Positions 23,302 through 33,830 of a DNA stretch of 64,000 nucleotides are shown here, one piece after another. The DNA comes from Saxidomus purpurata (taxonomy: Eukaryota; Mollusca; Bivalvia; Venerida; Veneridae), in NCBI GenBank assembly GCA_022818135.1, contig JAFMSR010000019.1:2386085-2450084 (forward strand). The letters run 5' to 3'. How positions within the stretch are numbered: position 1 is the stretch's first letter; each line of letters begins with the position of its first letter. Both the position numbers and the translations under genes were made by a program. Under the pieces are notes generated by a model. The model did not search any database. It was not told where the DNA came from and saw only the letters and a list, made by a program, of their open reading frames with translations.

Positions 23302-24731
23302 GTCTCCGATTAATTAGAGAACTGGTTTCCCTGGACACGACGGAGCTAAGAATTGATGTGTCATCTGCTGATAACACTACAGGATTCGAAACGTTTCAGA
23401 ATTTTACACTCGCTGAGAGTCCAGATTATACCATAAACTTCGAAAGTGGCGAAAGCAACATGGGTACATTGTATATTTTTCGTTTTAATGCGTTTTGACG
23501 ATAGAATATTATCACAATGTCACTGTTTCCAAAGGAATGTCTGTTGATAAATGTGTTTGTTTTTTAAAATTTTATCCCGATTGTAGGACCCAAAGTGTAA
23601 AATAATTTCTTCCTTTAATGTAAAATCGTTCGACACATGTGAGACCCTAACCCTAGCTCAAATGTGAAATAGTTCTATCCTTTTTATTAAACCTTCGACA
23701 AATGTAAAAACTAGTCGTACAGTGTTTACATGTGGTGTAAAATCATTTCACATGTGAGACCATTTTCTCATTTTGGGGTCCTAGACCCGATGTTTATCAT
23801 AAATACGTTTTTTTTAATTAGCTATTCTGAACAGACCAAACAATGTGAAGGAATACTGCTTTCATTGTTCACCCTAATAATATTTTTGCAGTCACCTTTA
23901 ATCTCCCCTTTTGTTTCGGGGAGCACTATAGTGTTTCGAAGGTCAACATTGTCTTCCTTGATAACGCTGATTCTTAGTTGAAAGTTCAATTCATTTTGTT
24001 CCGTAAAGTATAGTGACAAAATTGCGATACTACTAATTAGAACATTAAAATTCGAAACAAAAAACACATTTCAGTCTGAAGGGACACAATTAAAAAATCA
24101 TTAAATCATCAAAAGAATCAAAACTCTAGCTCACAGTTGTATTAAAATTTAATAATGTGTGAAATGTATTTTGACGAACGTTTTTTTGCTGAGTGTGATA
24201 AGTAATGCATTTGCAAGTATTGTATGAGGCTAGAAATAGGGCAAGTTTCATTCAGGGAGTATAAACACCAATGATGTGGGTTGCAAGCAAGCAGTCGGCC
24301 TCATGTTGTCAACGATCTTTGTGTTAATTTTCTATCAGAATTTAACTTCACTTTAAGAGACTTGAATTTAAAGGAGTATTACATGTTTACTACTATGCAA
24401 AGAAATCATATCACAAGTTTAAGGGTTAGTAATACGCCTGAATATTTAAATAGTTTCAGAATACAGGTATTTGGGACTTAACCTTAACAAAGGTTGTCGA
24501 TTTTCAACTTATGATCACGACGCGGACATGTTAGAGAGTCACAGCTGTGCTGAGCATGTGCATGGCGCCTGGTGGTATGGAAACTGTGGAGGAAGTAACT
24601 TAAACGGACATTACGCCGTTCCAGGAACACAGTCCGATTATCATGCCGATGCAGGCATGATTTACTTCCCACTTGAAAAGAACTTCTTGTCTCTAAACAC
24701 TTCAAAGATGATGTTTCGGCGAACATTATAG
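23302..24731 (+). CDS. Fibrinogen-related protein, gene X (3' part only)
   Basis: Two exons are visible. 23302-23463 starts with phase-1 'gt ctc' after ttttaaatttag-type intron sequence and encodes [16 protein letters not shown] to the GESNM turn. 24460-24731 encodes the calcium-site and Cys region of a fibrinogen C-terminal domain ([32 protein letters not shown]) and stops with TAG. They match exons 4 and 5 of Y, and 5 and 6 of Z, in length and phase. The upstream exons (tail, membrane span, any CCP exon, first half of FBG) are lost in the gap. A difference from Y and Z is SCAE where they have NCAE, beside the metal site. A polyA-signal candidate is at 25100-25105. Whether X is an intact gene cannot be told. 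Confidence 0.75.
23580..23800. mobile_element. Small palindromic intron element (MITE-like), X copy
   Basis: It is bounded by 'tgtaggaccc' and 'gggtccta', with mirrored internal 'acatgtgagacc' and 'aatgtgaaat' blocks, and is about 210 bp. Equivalent copies lie at the same place in Y (39113-39322) and Z (56066-56280), so it was in the ancestral gene. Confidence 0.6.
23915..24100 (+). pseudogene. Relic of a duplicated terminal exon and 3' UTR within the last intron of X
   Basis: 'tgtttcgg.gag.a.tatagtg' followed by 'tcgaaggtcaacattgtctt' copies the coding end (MFRR..stop) and the first ~150 bases of the real 3' UTR at 24712-24900. The rest of the exon is missing, so it cannot encode a domain. 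Y has the same relic (39440-39620). Z does not. Confidence 0.7.
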
Positions 24732-25809
24732 TGTTTCGAAGGTCAACATTGTCTTCCTTGATAACGCTGATTCTTAGTTGAAAGTTCAATTCATTTTGTT
24801 CCGTAAATGCTTATCAGAACTTATATTAAAAACACAAACTTCAGTTTTAGGAATACAATGGACAGAATCTTCAAATAATGGTAAATCCTCACACTTGTAG
24901 TCTATATGTGGGAAGTTATTGAAATAAGATACACACGAATTAAGATTTGTATTGCCATTTACAGCTTGACATATACATTGAAGCCAGTTTTAACGTTTAA
25001 TTATGACACTTAGGACATGTACATGTATATAGTAAGGAATGCTGTCTTAGGTATACGTCTTAGGTATATCTTCCATATGTCGTTGTTTTGTAGATGTTGA
25101 ATAAACGAAGATAATTGTTTGAACACACTAATATTCAACTATTATTTGGATGAAATATGCTAAAGCAGTTTTTTACCAGTATGCGTCTAACGGTCTCGTC
25201 AAACTGAATGACTGTGTTGCTTTTCTATCAAATCTTTCTTTGGTAAAAAAAAATTCAAGTGAGTTAAAACTCGGGCGTTTATGTTAGAATTATCTTAAAA
25301 TATGTATATTCTGGAAATAAAAAGGTTTATATGCAATTAATCAGAACGGTATTTTGATAGCTTTTAGTGACGTTCACTTGAAAACTATCCTGCGTTGGAA
25401 ACAATTAAGGAACAGTTGAAGGACACAATTATGTAATAAAAGTTGCCCGCTATAACAGAAATGCTTAAGATTACCATTTATGTGTTTATGTTAGGATGTT
25501 GTTGTGTATATAACAGTGTATTGCCTTCTTTTTCAATGTTTAATTCAAACTTTATTTACAATTTATTAATCGTTTCTCTTTTGCATTCTTTGCCATTGTT
25601 TGTTTTTAGTGTTTAAGCTCGCCCGATGCGAAGTGCCAGGTCGAGCTAATGTGATCGTTTGATGTCCATCGTGATGATCCATGCAGAATTCTGCTTGCTA
25701 TGGCTACCAAAATGAAAGAAAAGGAAAGCTTGTTCTCTCAAAGTACTAATAAGAACCGTCTGGTGACTCTCTTAGATGAAATTGATTCATAAAAAATGAG
25801 ACCCCAGTG

Positions 25810-26400
25810 GGATGGGATTGTGTTCTCTATATAATTTATATGGAAACTTCAAAAATCTCCCAAAATTGAAGACGATTCAATTAAAAGTAAGGCCCCATTG
25901 GGGCGGGGATGTTTTATTCTATATAATCTATATAAAATTTAGTCAGAATAATTGTCTAATGATTTTTGGATCAGTTCAAATATGGTCATCTCGGGGGGAA
26001 AAACAAGATAACTTTTTCAAAATATGACGAAAAATATGTTACCGCAATAAAGACTGCATTTTCCAGCGGATCTTTGCGATTCTTCGTCAGAAAGACTGTT
26101 GTAAAGAATTTCCGGACGACTTCGAAAAAAGGTCATCTCGGATCAAAAAGTAGGTCACTATGTAAAATTTGTATGCAATACAAGCTGTATTTACCATCAG
26201 ATCTTCAAGAAACTTGGTCAGGGTGATTGTCTTATTGATTGCTCACATATGGGTAATCTCGTGTGTACAACTAGGGTACAAGCTCAGATATGAGAAAGAA
26301 ACATGTTTACGCAATACAGACTGCATTTTCCATCGGATTTTCGCGAAACTTTGTCAGAATAATTGTCTTAATGACTCCGCGACTACAAATACGTGCGTCA
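25810..26400. repeat. Diverged ~100-bp dispersed/tandem repeat, X unit
   Basis: Repeated phrases 'catcggatcttcaagaaact', 'tggtcagggtgattgtctta', 'gggtcatctcggatcaaaaa' and 'taggtcactatg' follow the order of a repeat familiar from bivalve genomes. About four units are present. The Z copy is at 58540-59030. Confidence 0.6.
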
Positions 26401-26839
26401 TTGCATTTTCAACACATATCCATGAAATTTTATTCCCATTAATTTACATTTATTCACAATATGCAAAAATATTTCTTTAAAATACTTCCGTTTGCAACAT
26501 TTTTCTTTTGTTCTATCGTTCCTCGTGTGCATGTTACTACTGAAATATTCTTTATTCTAGCGAAATCACCATACTCTATATTGGGTCTTTTTTCGTGCTG
26601 AAATTTTATGGTTTGATAGCAGATAGACCTTCACGCAAATTTAAGATTTGAGAAGGGTAATTATCTAGTTATAGTTGAAGTGAAAGGAGTATTTCGCGAA
26701 TGTTTTCAATTACCAAATAAATGAATCTTCGAAAAAATAGCAAAAGTCAAATCATCTCAAATATCGCCCGGTTTACATTATCTGGAAAATAGTATTTGAA
26801 GAGGCGAATGATAGATTAAATGTTTACAACTAGTTAAAT

Positions 26840-27420
26840 CTAAGTACACTGGTACTTGAACACTTGTCTCGGTACTCGTAAATTGTACGGTTTTACAAAA
26901 ATACATGTACGATTGCGTTATACTAAGCTTTTCTCGACACACATTAATTGGACGGGTTTACTGACATATTTACGCCAGCGTTAGTTCAATACAAAATGTA
27001 ATACTATACTGTCATTGTCTCCATACACATTAATTGTACGGTTTTACTACGTTTACCTATTCACGCTAGTGAAATATCTGATTATTGCACCTGTTTTGAC
27101 ACTTTTATTGTACGTTTTTCACTAACATTTTTACGCAAGACATAGTACATTTATCTTGTCCCAATACACGAAAATTGTACGGTTTGAATAGATACGGTAT
27201 TTCTACTAGCGTAACCGTAAGATTAATGTTTGATCGTTGTCTTGGCACACGAAAGTTGTACGGTTTTCTCACATGTCTAAAATTGTGTAAATTCAAAACA
27301 ACTATGCTAGCCCATGTCTCGACACACGTAAATTATACGGCACAGCTAGCGTTAGTGCAAGATTAATTTACCAACATTCTATCGACAAATAAAAATAGTT
27401 CGGTTTTAATTATGATATTT
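26840..27420. repeat. Degenerate ~90-bp repeat around 'attgtacggttttac', X unit
   Basis: The phrase 'gacacacattaattgtacgg' or variants recurs about seven times, with 'ttttactaacatatttacgc' between. The spacing is irregular. The same array is present at 59440-60020, so it predates the unit duplication. Confidence 0.7.
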
Positions 27421-28379
27421 ACGTCAGTCGGTCTAATAAAACAGTATGTTTTGTAAATACATATATGTATTGCAAGTCAGTCTGATAAGAGAGCATAGTT
27501 TGTAAATATGAATAAGTCTCCATTCCTGCAAAAATCATAATGGATTTAGTCTATTTAGTGTTTTACAGTATGTTTTACAGTATACCTAAGTATGTTTTCA
27601 TAGAGAAAGTAAACAAATATAGATATAATAATTTTCAGTTAATTTTCAGTTAAATCAAATTGATCAGACACTTTAGAAGATATCAACAATTTGTTCGTGC
27701 ATCTTTCCCATTAACGTCTAGAGAAACTGAACAAAAAAAAGTGAAGTGCATTTTGATATTTTAACTTTTCAAACAGGTTACACTGAGTTAAGCCGATTTA
27801 AAACAGACAAGATTGTACAATAGCTTCATATTCAGGTTCATCACTTATAGACTATTTTCATTTCGTTTTAATTGTGTCTTGTCCTGTGACAGCACTTGGG
27901 TGTTGATTACATTTTACGAACATGATATTGAAGAGCCGAGTGTTTCCGCTGAGAACATGTTTGAGACACCATGACATCTTTGTAAGGAGTGTGCAATATA
28001 GTGTGTGTATATTTTCTTCAATACATGCTTCACTCAAATTATCTTATAAGACTCCTTATTTTTAGTTAGATTTTTTTACTAGGTCTTTGTTCAAAGGGTT
28101 ATAAAATGTACGTAGACTTTCGTCATAACTATTTTACTGTTCATTCAATTTTATCCATATTTAAACAAAACAAAGTCAAATGTATTATGAATATATGTAC
28201 TGAATTTCACTATGATATGAAAATCGGTGTTAAAGTTATGCTTTATTGAAAATGTACCTCTCCGCTAACCCGGAGCAGTCCGATGACGTTCGTGATATCG
28301 TCGTGTGAAAACGACGTTTAAAGTGGCTAGAAATGCTCAGGACTTTTCAAGCATTAGAAATCTTTGCGGACACACACCT

Positions 28380-28560
28380 GCGACATGATTATTCAGCTGA
28401 CCCTTCTTTCAGAAGTGTCCATACGGTGCCAGAACTTACATCAGTTTCCTCTGACAGCTCCCTGATGGTGAAGCGAATCCTCTGCAAGAATTGCTGCGAT
28501 AGACGTAACCAACGTCGTCGTAAGTACTGCCTTTCTTCATACCCGCTGATTCTCGTCCCT
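28380..28560 (-). pseudogene. Mariner-type transposase N-terminal fragment, X unit
   Basis: On the minus strand the better preserved Z copy (61040-61165) reads through a helix-turn-helix of the type SRVTIRELSEETGVSYGTV. The X copy is the same region with additional damage. No DDE catalytic part follows. It is a short relic. Confidence 0.6.
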
Positions 28561-31500
28561 CTCTAAATAGGTTGTGCAACTTGAAAACTAGTTTAAGAGT
28601 TGAAAATTCGTTCATACTAGCTTGAGCAAGCGAATTAATTGTCTGTGTAGGCGTCATTCTAAGAGTCAAACACAAATTGTTTTTATCGTCCGTGTTTCAG
28701 GATTTTCTGATGACGCCATTAAATTTGTTTTGTTGCCTAGCACGTTTGTCTGGAAAATAGCTGCTGCTGATTTTGTGAAGCGGTACTCACGTCACAAAAC
28801 GCACCGATTTCTTATACTGAGGTCAACGTAGCACACGCAAATGTCGTGGAATTCATGCATAAGGCTTCGAAATAATGGTAAAAACCTGTGATATATCGCA
28901 GGAAAATGACGTTATTTACGACGTGCTCCGCCCTTCTCTTACAAAGAAGATTTAAGATGCTTCATCTCGTTTGTGGATATATTAACCCAGTATTTCGGCA
29001 ACTTATACATATTGAAGCATTGAACACGTACTGCAAAATTACAGGATTATAGCCAGCGTCTTAATGTTATGACGAAGGTCTACGTATTTTTGATCACCCC
29101 TCGCATTTTTATTATCTGCAAGAGAAATCAAACTCAAAAGTGGATCTTAACTATGCAATAATAGCTCTAGGATAAATATTTTATAGTAGTGTAGTAAATT
29201 ACTAGTAATACAGGGTATAATGCGAGTATATAGAACACAACAGCAAAACAAAGTTGCGGATTCTCTACTAAAACATCCATGGCTATCAGATATCCAGGAC
29301 TGATGATACAAAAGGCTTTTATTCAGTTTGGTAACAAGACAGTTGGCATTTTTGAATACCGCTTCTAATCGCGGTTGTCATTCATTCTCATACGTGCTGC
29401 TTGATGCAACATTGTCACGGATACAGCGGCTGGGACAACTTTATTTAAGTACAGCTGACAATGTCGTGCCGAGTAACATTTGAAACAAATAACATAGTCT
29501 TAATGTACATTTGAAGCGCTTAACCTCGGCTATTGAGCTCGGGTCAACTAATATAATTATAGTTCGTGTCAAGATTAAGTAATTGAAATACAAATGTACT
29601 TATTCCTACTTAGATAACAATTCTTTCTTAAAGATGATCATGACCGGATCAATTGTTTCTGAGTAGTTAGTATTATAACATGTTTAAAGAAATTACTCCC
29701 TGACACGATTTGAGACCGTGAAAGCGTTTTTATTTGGCCTACTTACAGGGAAACAAATGCTAAAAATTGGATAAAGTTCACATGTCAAATACATCGCAGT
29801 TTGAAAGCCGACACAAACATTCACGAATTAAATTCACTTTAAAATTATATTTCTCTACTTATTTTTGTGAAAGTTATATTTTGAAAAATAATTGATTTAT
29901 TGAAATGGCTAATTTACGAGAATAATTGAAAATGTCGTCATCATTTATATAACGAAACGTAGAGTAAACGATTATCCTACATGCTGTCGAAAATATTGCT
30001 ATCATATATACCAATCCTGTGATAATATGCGGTCAAATGTTGTTCATTGTCTTAAACACAACATTTTTATTTGGAGTTCTACTTCCACGAAAATGGATAG
30101 ACCGTTGTTTATCAGATAATAAACACCGATTTTAGGGATATTATTCCGTTTCTAATATTGCCAAGTGTCTCTTTTATTCGGCCGTTTACAACACGGGGTT
30201 TATATAAGAATGAATAATGACTTATGTTTCATGTCATTCAAATAAAATCATTTGTGGGAAAAGTTACATGAAATTTCTACTATGATCTAAGAAGCGGACC
30301 TTTGTTAAAACACATTTGCCGTCGAGCTTTCAAAATCATGAGTTTGCCAACGAAACAGGGCTCCAAAAAGTTATTATTTTTATTATACATTTATTATATT
30401 CAACTTGCTTATCTCTCTCATTTATAATTTTCGATAGAGAAAATACACAGTTTAAGGTGAAATTCAATGTACTTTCAAAGCACGGAAACCTGTTCCAATG
30501 TTGCTTTAATCGTAAAGTCTCACACATGTGTGTGTAACGTCTTCATAAGTCATTCAAGCATGTAATATGTGTTTTAACGGTTGAATTATTTTGTTTTAAG
30601 TATTATCTAATGTCAAGGCTGATATTGTTGCTGTCATGTGCTGATTATCGTGTATATTGTGATTAGTTGTTTCGCTATAGTTGATTGTTATAAAGACATA
30701 TTCCCCTCGCGAGAGTGAATACTACTTAACACAATAAACTCGAGCGATACAACCAACCAAAATAAAACGGTCCTGTCATCTTTCATTATTAACCCGTTAC
30801 CTTTTCCTCAATCAGCAAGAAAAATGTCATTGCATTATTTTCCATTGTATCATCAAAGGGAAATATAGATCTTTAACGTATGCGTCTGTCGATGTATTCA
30901 TTGCTTTGCAATACACGTTCTCTTCTATAACGGTCATAAATATTTACATATCGTAAAGAACAATCAAGTTGCTTTAGTTGGATTGGCCTATATTTTCTTG
31001 ATTTTTTTCCACAAAACGTTCAAAGAGATACTTCTTAAAATTGGTGTCAAAATATAAAAAAACTTGAAAAGAGTAAATGATATAATATTATTTGCATGTA
31101 TCATTACGTAACTTTACAAAGTTTGAGCTATGCATTCCATTCATCATCGATAAAATCAGCGTTTTAGAATATATTACAGTACCATTCAGATTCAATAATC
31201 TATGTAAAAATGTCGTTGTACAATTTATGGGTAGATAGCAATTTGTTACAGAAGGTCTCTATGTTGATTATTTGCGCTAAAATATACATTTTCGCTGTGT
31301 GTTCTTCTTTAAAATATGGAGTGCCCCTTTAATTCACTCCCCAATTCAAATAAAACAAGACACTGAAATCATAGTAAGCAAAATATATGTTATCACATTT
31401 CCTCACGTTTAAGACGTTGTGGATTGACCGTGTACATTTTTAAACGCGTTTTATATCTTTCCGACCAGAAAGTTTACTGCTTAAGCATTCGATTTAGAAC

Positions 31501-31616
31501 CACATAATGCTGACGTATGAAAATTAAAACTTTTGGACAAGCTGAATGACACTTCTTGGCATCATATTGGTTGCAAAACAATTTATTGTATGACTTTGTA
31601 CTTCCATGCGGCTTTA

Positions 31617-32749
31617 AACATTTATTTTGGTCGATCAAAAATTCTGGCGAAATCCTGGATAAGTTTAAAGTTAATAATTACAAAGTAACTTCAGTCAGTA
31701 CATACGATTTTTCTACTCTGTATACCACTTTACCACATAATTTGATAAATGACAAGCTAACTGCCCTAATTCAAAAGACTTTTGCCAGGGAGAATGCTAC
31801 ATTTCTCGCCTGCAATTTCGATAAAGCTTTTTTTACTAGCTGTATTGTTAAACATTATACTATGTGGACCTGTGACGAAGTTTGTAAAGCCCTTTCCTTT
31901 TTATTGAACAACATTTATATAAGGTTTGGGAATGCAGTTTTCAGACAAGTAATCGGTATTCCCATGGGAACAAATTGTGCACCCCTTGTCGCAGACTTGT
32001 TTTTATATTTTTATGAAAGAGTCTTTATGTTGAGTCTTTCTCCAGATACGCAGGCAGACATTATCACTGCTTTTAATAATACATTACGCTATCTGGATGA
32101 TATTCTTAATATGGATAAACCGTTTTTTGGTCAATTGGTGGACACTATTTATCCCCGGGAACTCCAGTTAATTAAAACTAACAATTTGGATACTGGTGCT
32201 TCATTTTTAGATTTACATCTCTCTATTTATAACAATATTATACATACCAAAATTTATGACAAGAGGGATGATTTTAATTTTAGTATTCTAAATTTCCCCC
32301 ATTTGGATGGGGATGTACCTCATGCTACATCTTATGGGGTATACATTTCTCAGTTAATTCGGTTTGCCAGAGCGTGTAGTCATGTTGAGTATTTCAATGA
32401 ACGTAATCAATATATTACAAATAAACTTCTTCAGCAGGGCTACCGTTATTACAAATTGCGTAAATATTTTGCTAAATTTTACTATCGTAATTCCGATTAG
32501 GTTTTGAAATTCAATAGTAATCTAAAGACTCTTCTGCGAGAAGGTATTTCAAAACCCGATTTTTATGGGGATGTGGTTTACAAACTTCGTAAGATTTTGG
32601 GTCATGGCAATTTTCCAACTGTATTTGCTAAAATTATAAAACGTTTTGTTAAAAGAGGTTACGACCCAACTGTTTTGAGACACACCGCATGTTTGGTGTT
32701 CAACCCGTTTACAGTTGGACGCTATGCTTCCCTCTTTGATTGTGTCTGA
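31617..32749 (+). pseudogene. Reverse transcriptase of Penelope-like type, truncated, one in-frame TAG
   Basis: The frame opens at the insertion junction without its own ATG; the first ~20 residues of the longer open frame (from 31556) are flanking DNA. RT landmarks in order are YDFSTLYTTLP (motif A), IGIPMGTNCAPLVADLF (motif B), RYLDD at 32087-32101 (catalytic motif C) and FLDLHLSIYN. The frame is stopped by TAG at 32498-32500, but continues in the same frame to 32749 with the usual C-terminal thumb-like segment (FYGDVVYKLRKI, RHTACLVFNPF). Apart from the missing 5' end and the single TAG, it looks well preserved, so this is a young copy. Assignment to the Penelope-like group is from motif style. 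I see no GIY-YIG endonuclease in the window. Confidence 0.75.
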
Positions 32750-33199
32750 CGGAAGAGGGGGAGCACTCTGTGATGGGCAGTTTTTAAATCCCACTGGGAC
32801 GAAACTGTTTTGATTTCTGTCCTCTGGCCTGTTTCGTCGGGCCCTTAAGGGTGTTTCTCTTGGTGCTCTGCCTTCTGCAAAGGCATTGAGTACATACGTT
32901 TTTTGGTTCTCAAGGTTTGCTTTTTATATATTTATACACGAGCATTTTTGTGTTTTACGTACCATGCCTTTTGTTTCCATTGCGTGTGTTAGAGATTCAC
33001 CTAGCAGGGATTACTTTTATTTACACTGTCCTGTGACTTTGGAACATGGTGGGGGTAAGAGTGAGGTTGGGTGCGCACCATAAACCGGTTTAAGCTCCCC
33101 AGTGGTGTTTTTGCCACTGACCGTTCCAAGGCGGTGCCCCACTGTGTTCCTTTAATTGTTCGTTTTGTCCTCGTGTGTTTGCTTTGTATGCTAGTGTGT

Positions 33200-33285
33200 G
33201 TTGATAGTGTATGTGTGTGTGTGTACATAATTGTGTGTGTGTGTGTGTGTGTGTGCGTGTGCGTGTGCGTGTGCGTGTGTGTTGG
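33200..33285. repeat. (TG)n microsatellite within the retroelement 3' region
   Basis: Runs of TG/CG dinucleotides. The same tract lies in the truncated copy at 2365-2465, so it belongs to the element. Confidence 0.9.
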
Positions 33286-33376
33286 TGGTGTGCACTTCTG
33301 GGTGCTGTGGGGCTCGTTTTGGGGAGACCGCGTTTTTGGTACGTGGCATTCCCTGTTTGATATTATTTTTGTTTTT

Positions 33377-33830
33377 AGATAAAAGTAACCAAGATAATGT
33401 AATGTCAAGTACTAGAACCTAATGTAAATTTAAGCGTTAAACCGAGATTTCAAAGTGTTATATATTTAAGCTATTTGGACAGAGTATAATGTAACTCGCA
33501 TATTTTACCAATAAAGTAGATTTAACCTCTTTCACGAAATGCACAATTCTCTTGATCTTCTACTTAAAAAGGTATACTTTATATTCAACTTGAATAAAGT
33601 AGCGATTCTATTGTTGCGTTTCTTCCTGATTTTTTTTCTACTTAACTGAAGATTTGATGTAAACCACAACAGATATATAAACAACCAATACTGCTCAAAG
33701 TTGCCACTCATATTAGGTGGTTTGTAATTCAAACAAGGAATATTTGAAAGCCAAACCCTAAAAACATGATAAGTACATCAACACTTCTCATGGACTTGAT
33801 GAAATTGTTCATTTTGAAAAGTTGATAATC
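33377..33830 (+). promoter_or_regulatory. Upstream region of gene Y with conserved TATA-like box
   Basis: About 400 bp are conserved with the region upstream of Z. A TATATAAA at 33674-33681 lies 157 bp before the ATG, and the Z equivalent (47358-47365) lies 155 bp before its ATG. Conservation and position make it a candidate core promoter. No transcript data are available. Confidence 0.45.

Larger units (their letters stand above)
24732..31616. repeat. Downstream part of the X tandem unit
   Basis: About 6.9 kb, collinear with 57170-63981 downstream of Z and clearly of common origin, with small indels throughout. X has ~250 extra bases around 30640-30890 and ~100 around 31100-31200. Z has ~110 extra around 58380-58500. 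No gene is preserved across both copies. The content is 3' UTR, bivalve dispersed repeats and transposon relics, listed separately. Confidence 0.85.
31617..33376 (+). mobile_element. 5'-truncated Penelope-like retroelement
   Basis: A 1,760-bp insertion. The homologous DNA at 63975-63990 runs straight from 'gcggcttt' to 'agataaaag', giving the empty site. It begins inside the RT gene and ends after (TG)n and a tail shared with 2272-2476. 5' truncation and a fixed 3' end fit target-primed reverse transcription. Confidence 0.8.

Noticed and set aside
22673..23498. ORFs of 210-250 residues spanning the gap
   Set aside because: They are mostly N. Only the exon at 23302-23463 is real.
28333..28831. 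Two overlapping + strand ORFs as a host gene
   Set aside because: The region is a mariner helix-turn-helix relic on the minus strand. The frames are not conserved in the homologous copy at 61000-61400.
33822..33830. Extended N-terminus of gene Y starting at TTG (also 47504 in Z)
   Set aside because: TTG is not an expected start here. The first ATG in frame (33831, 47513) is conserved in both genes.
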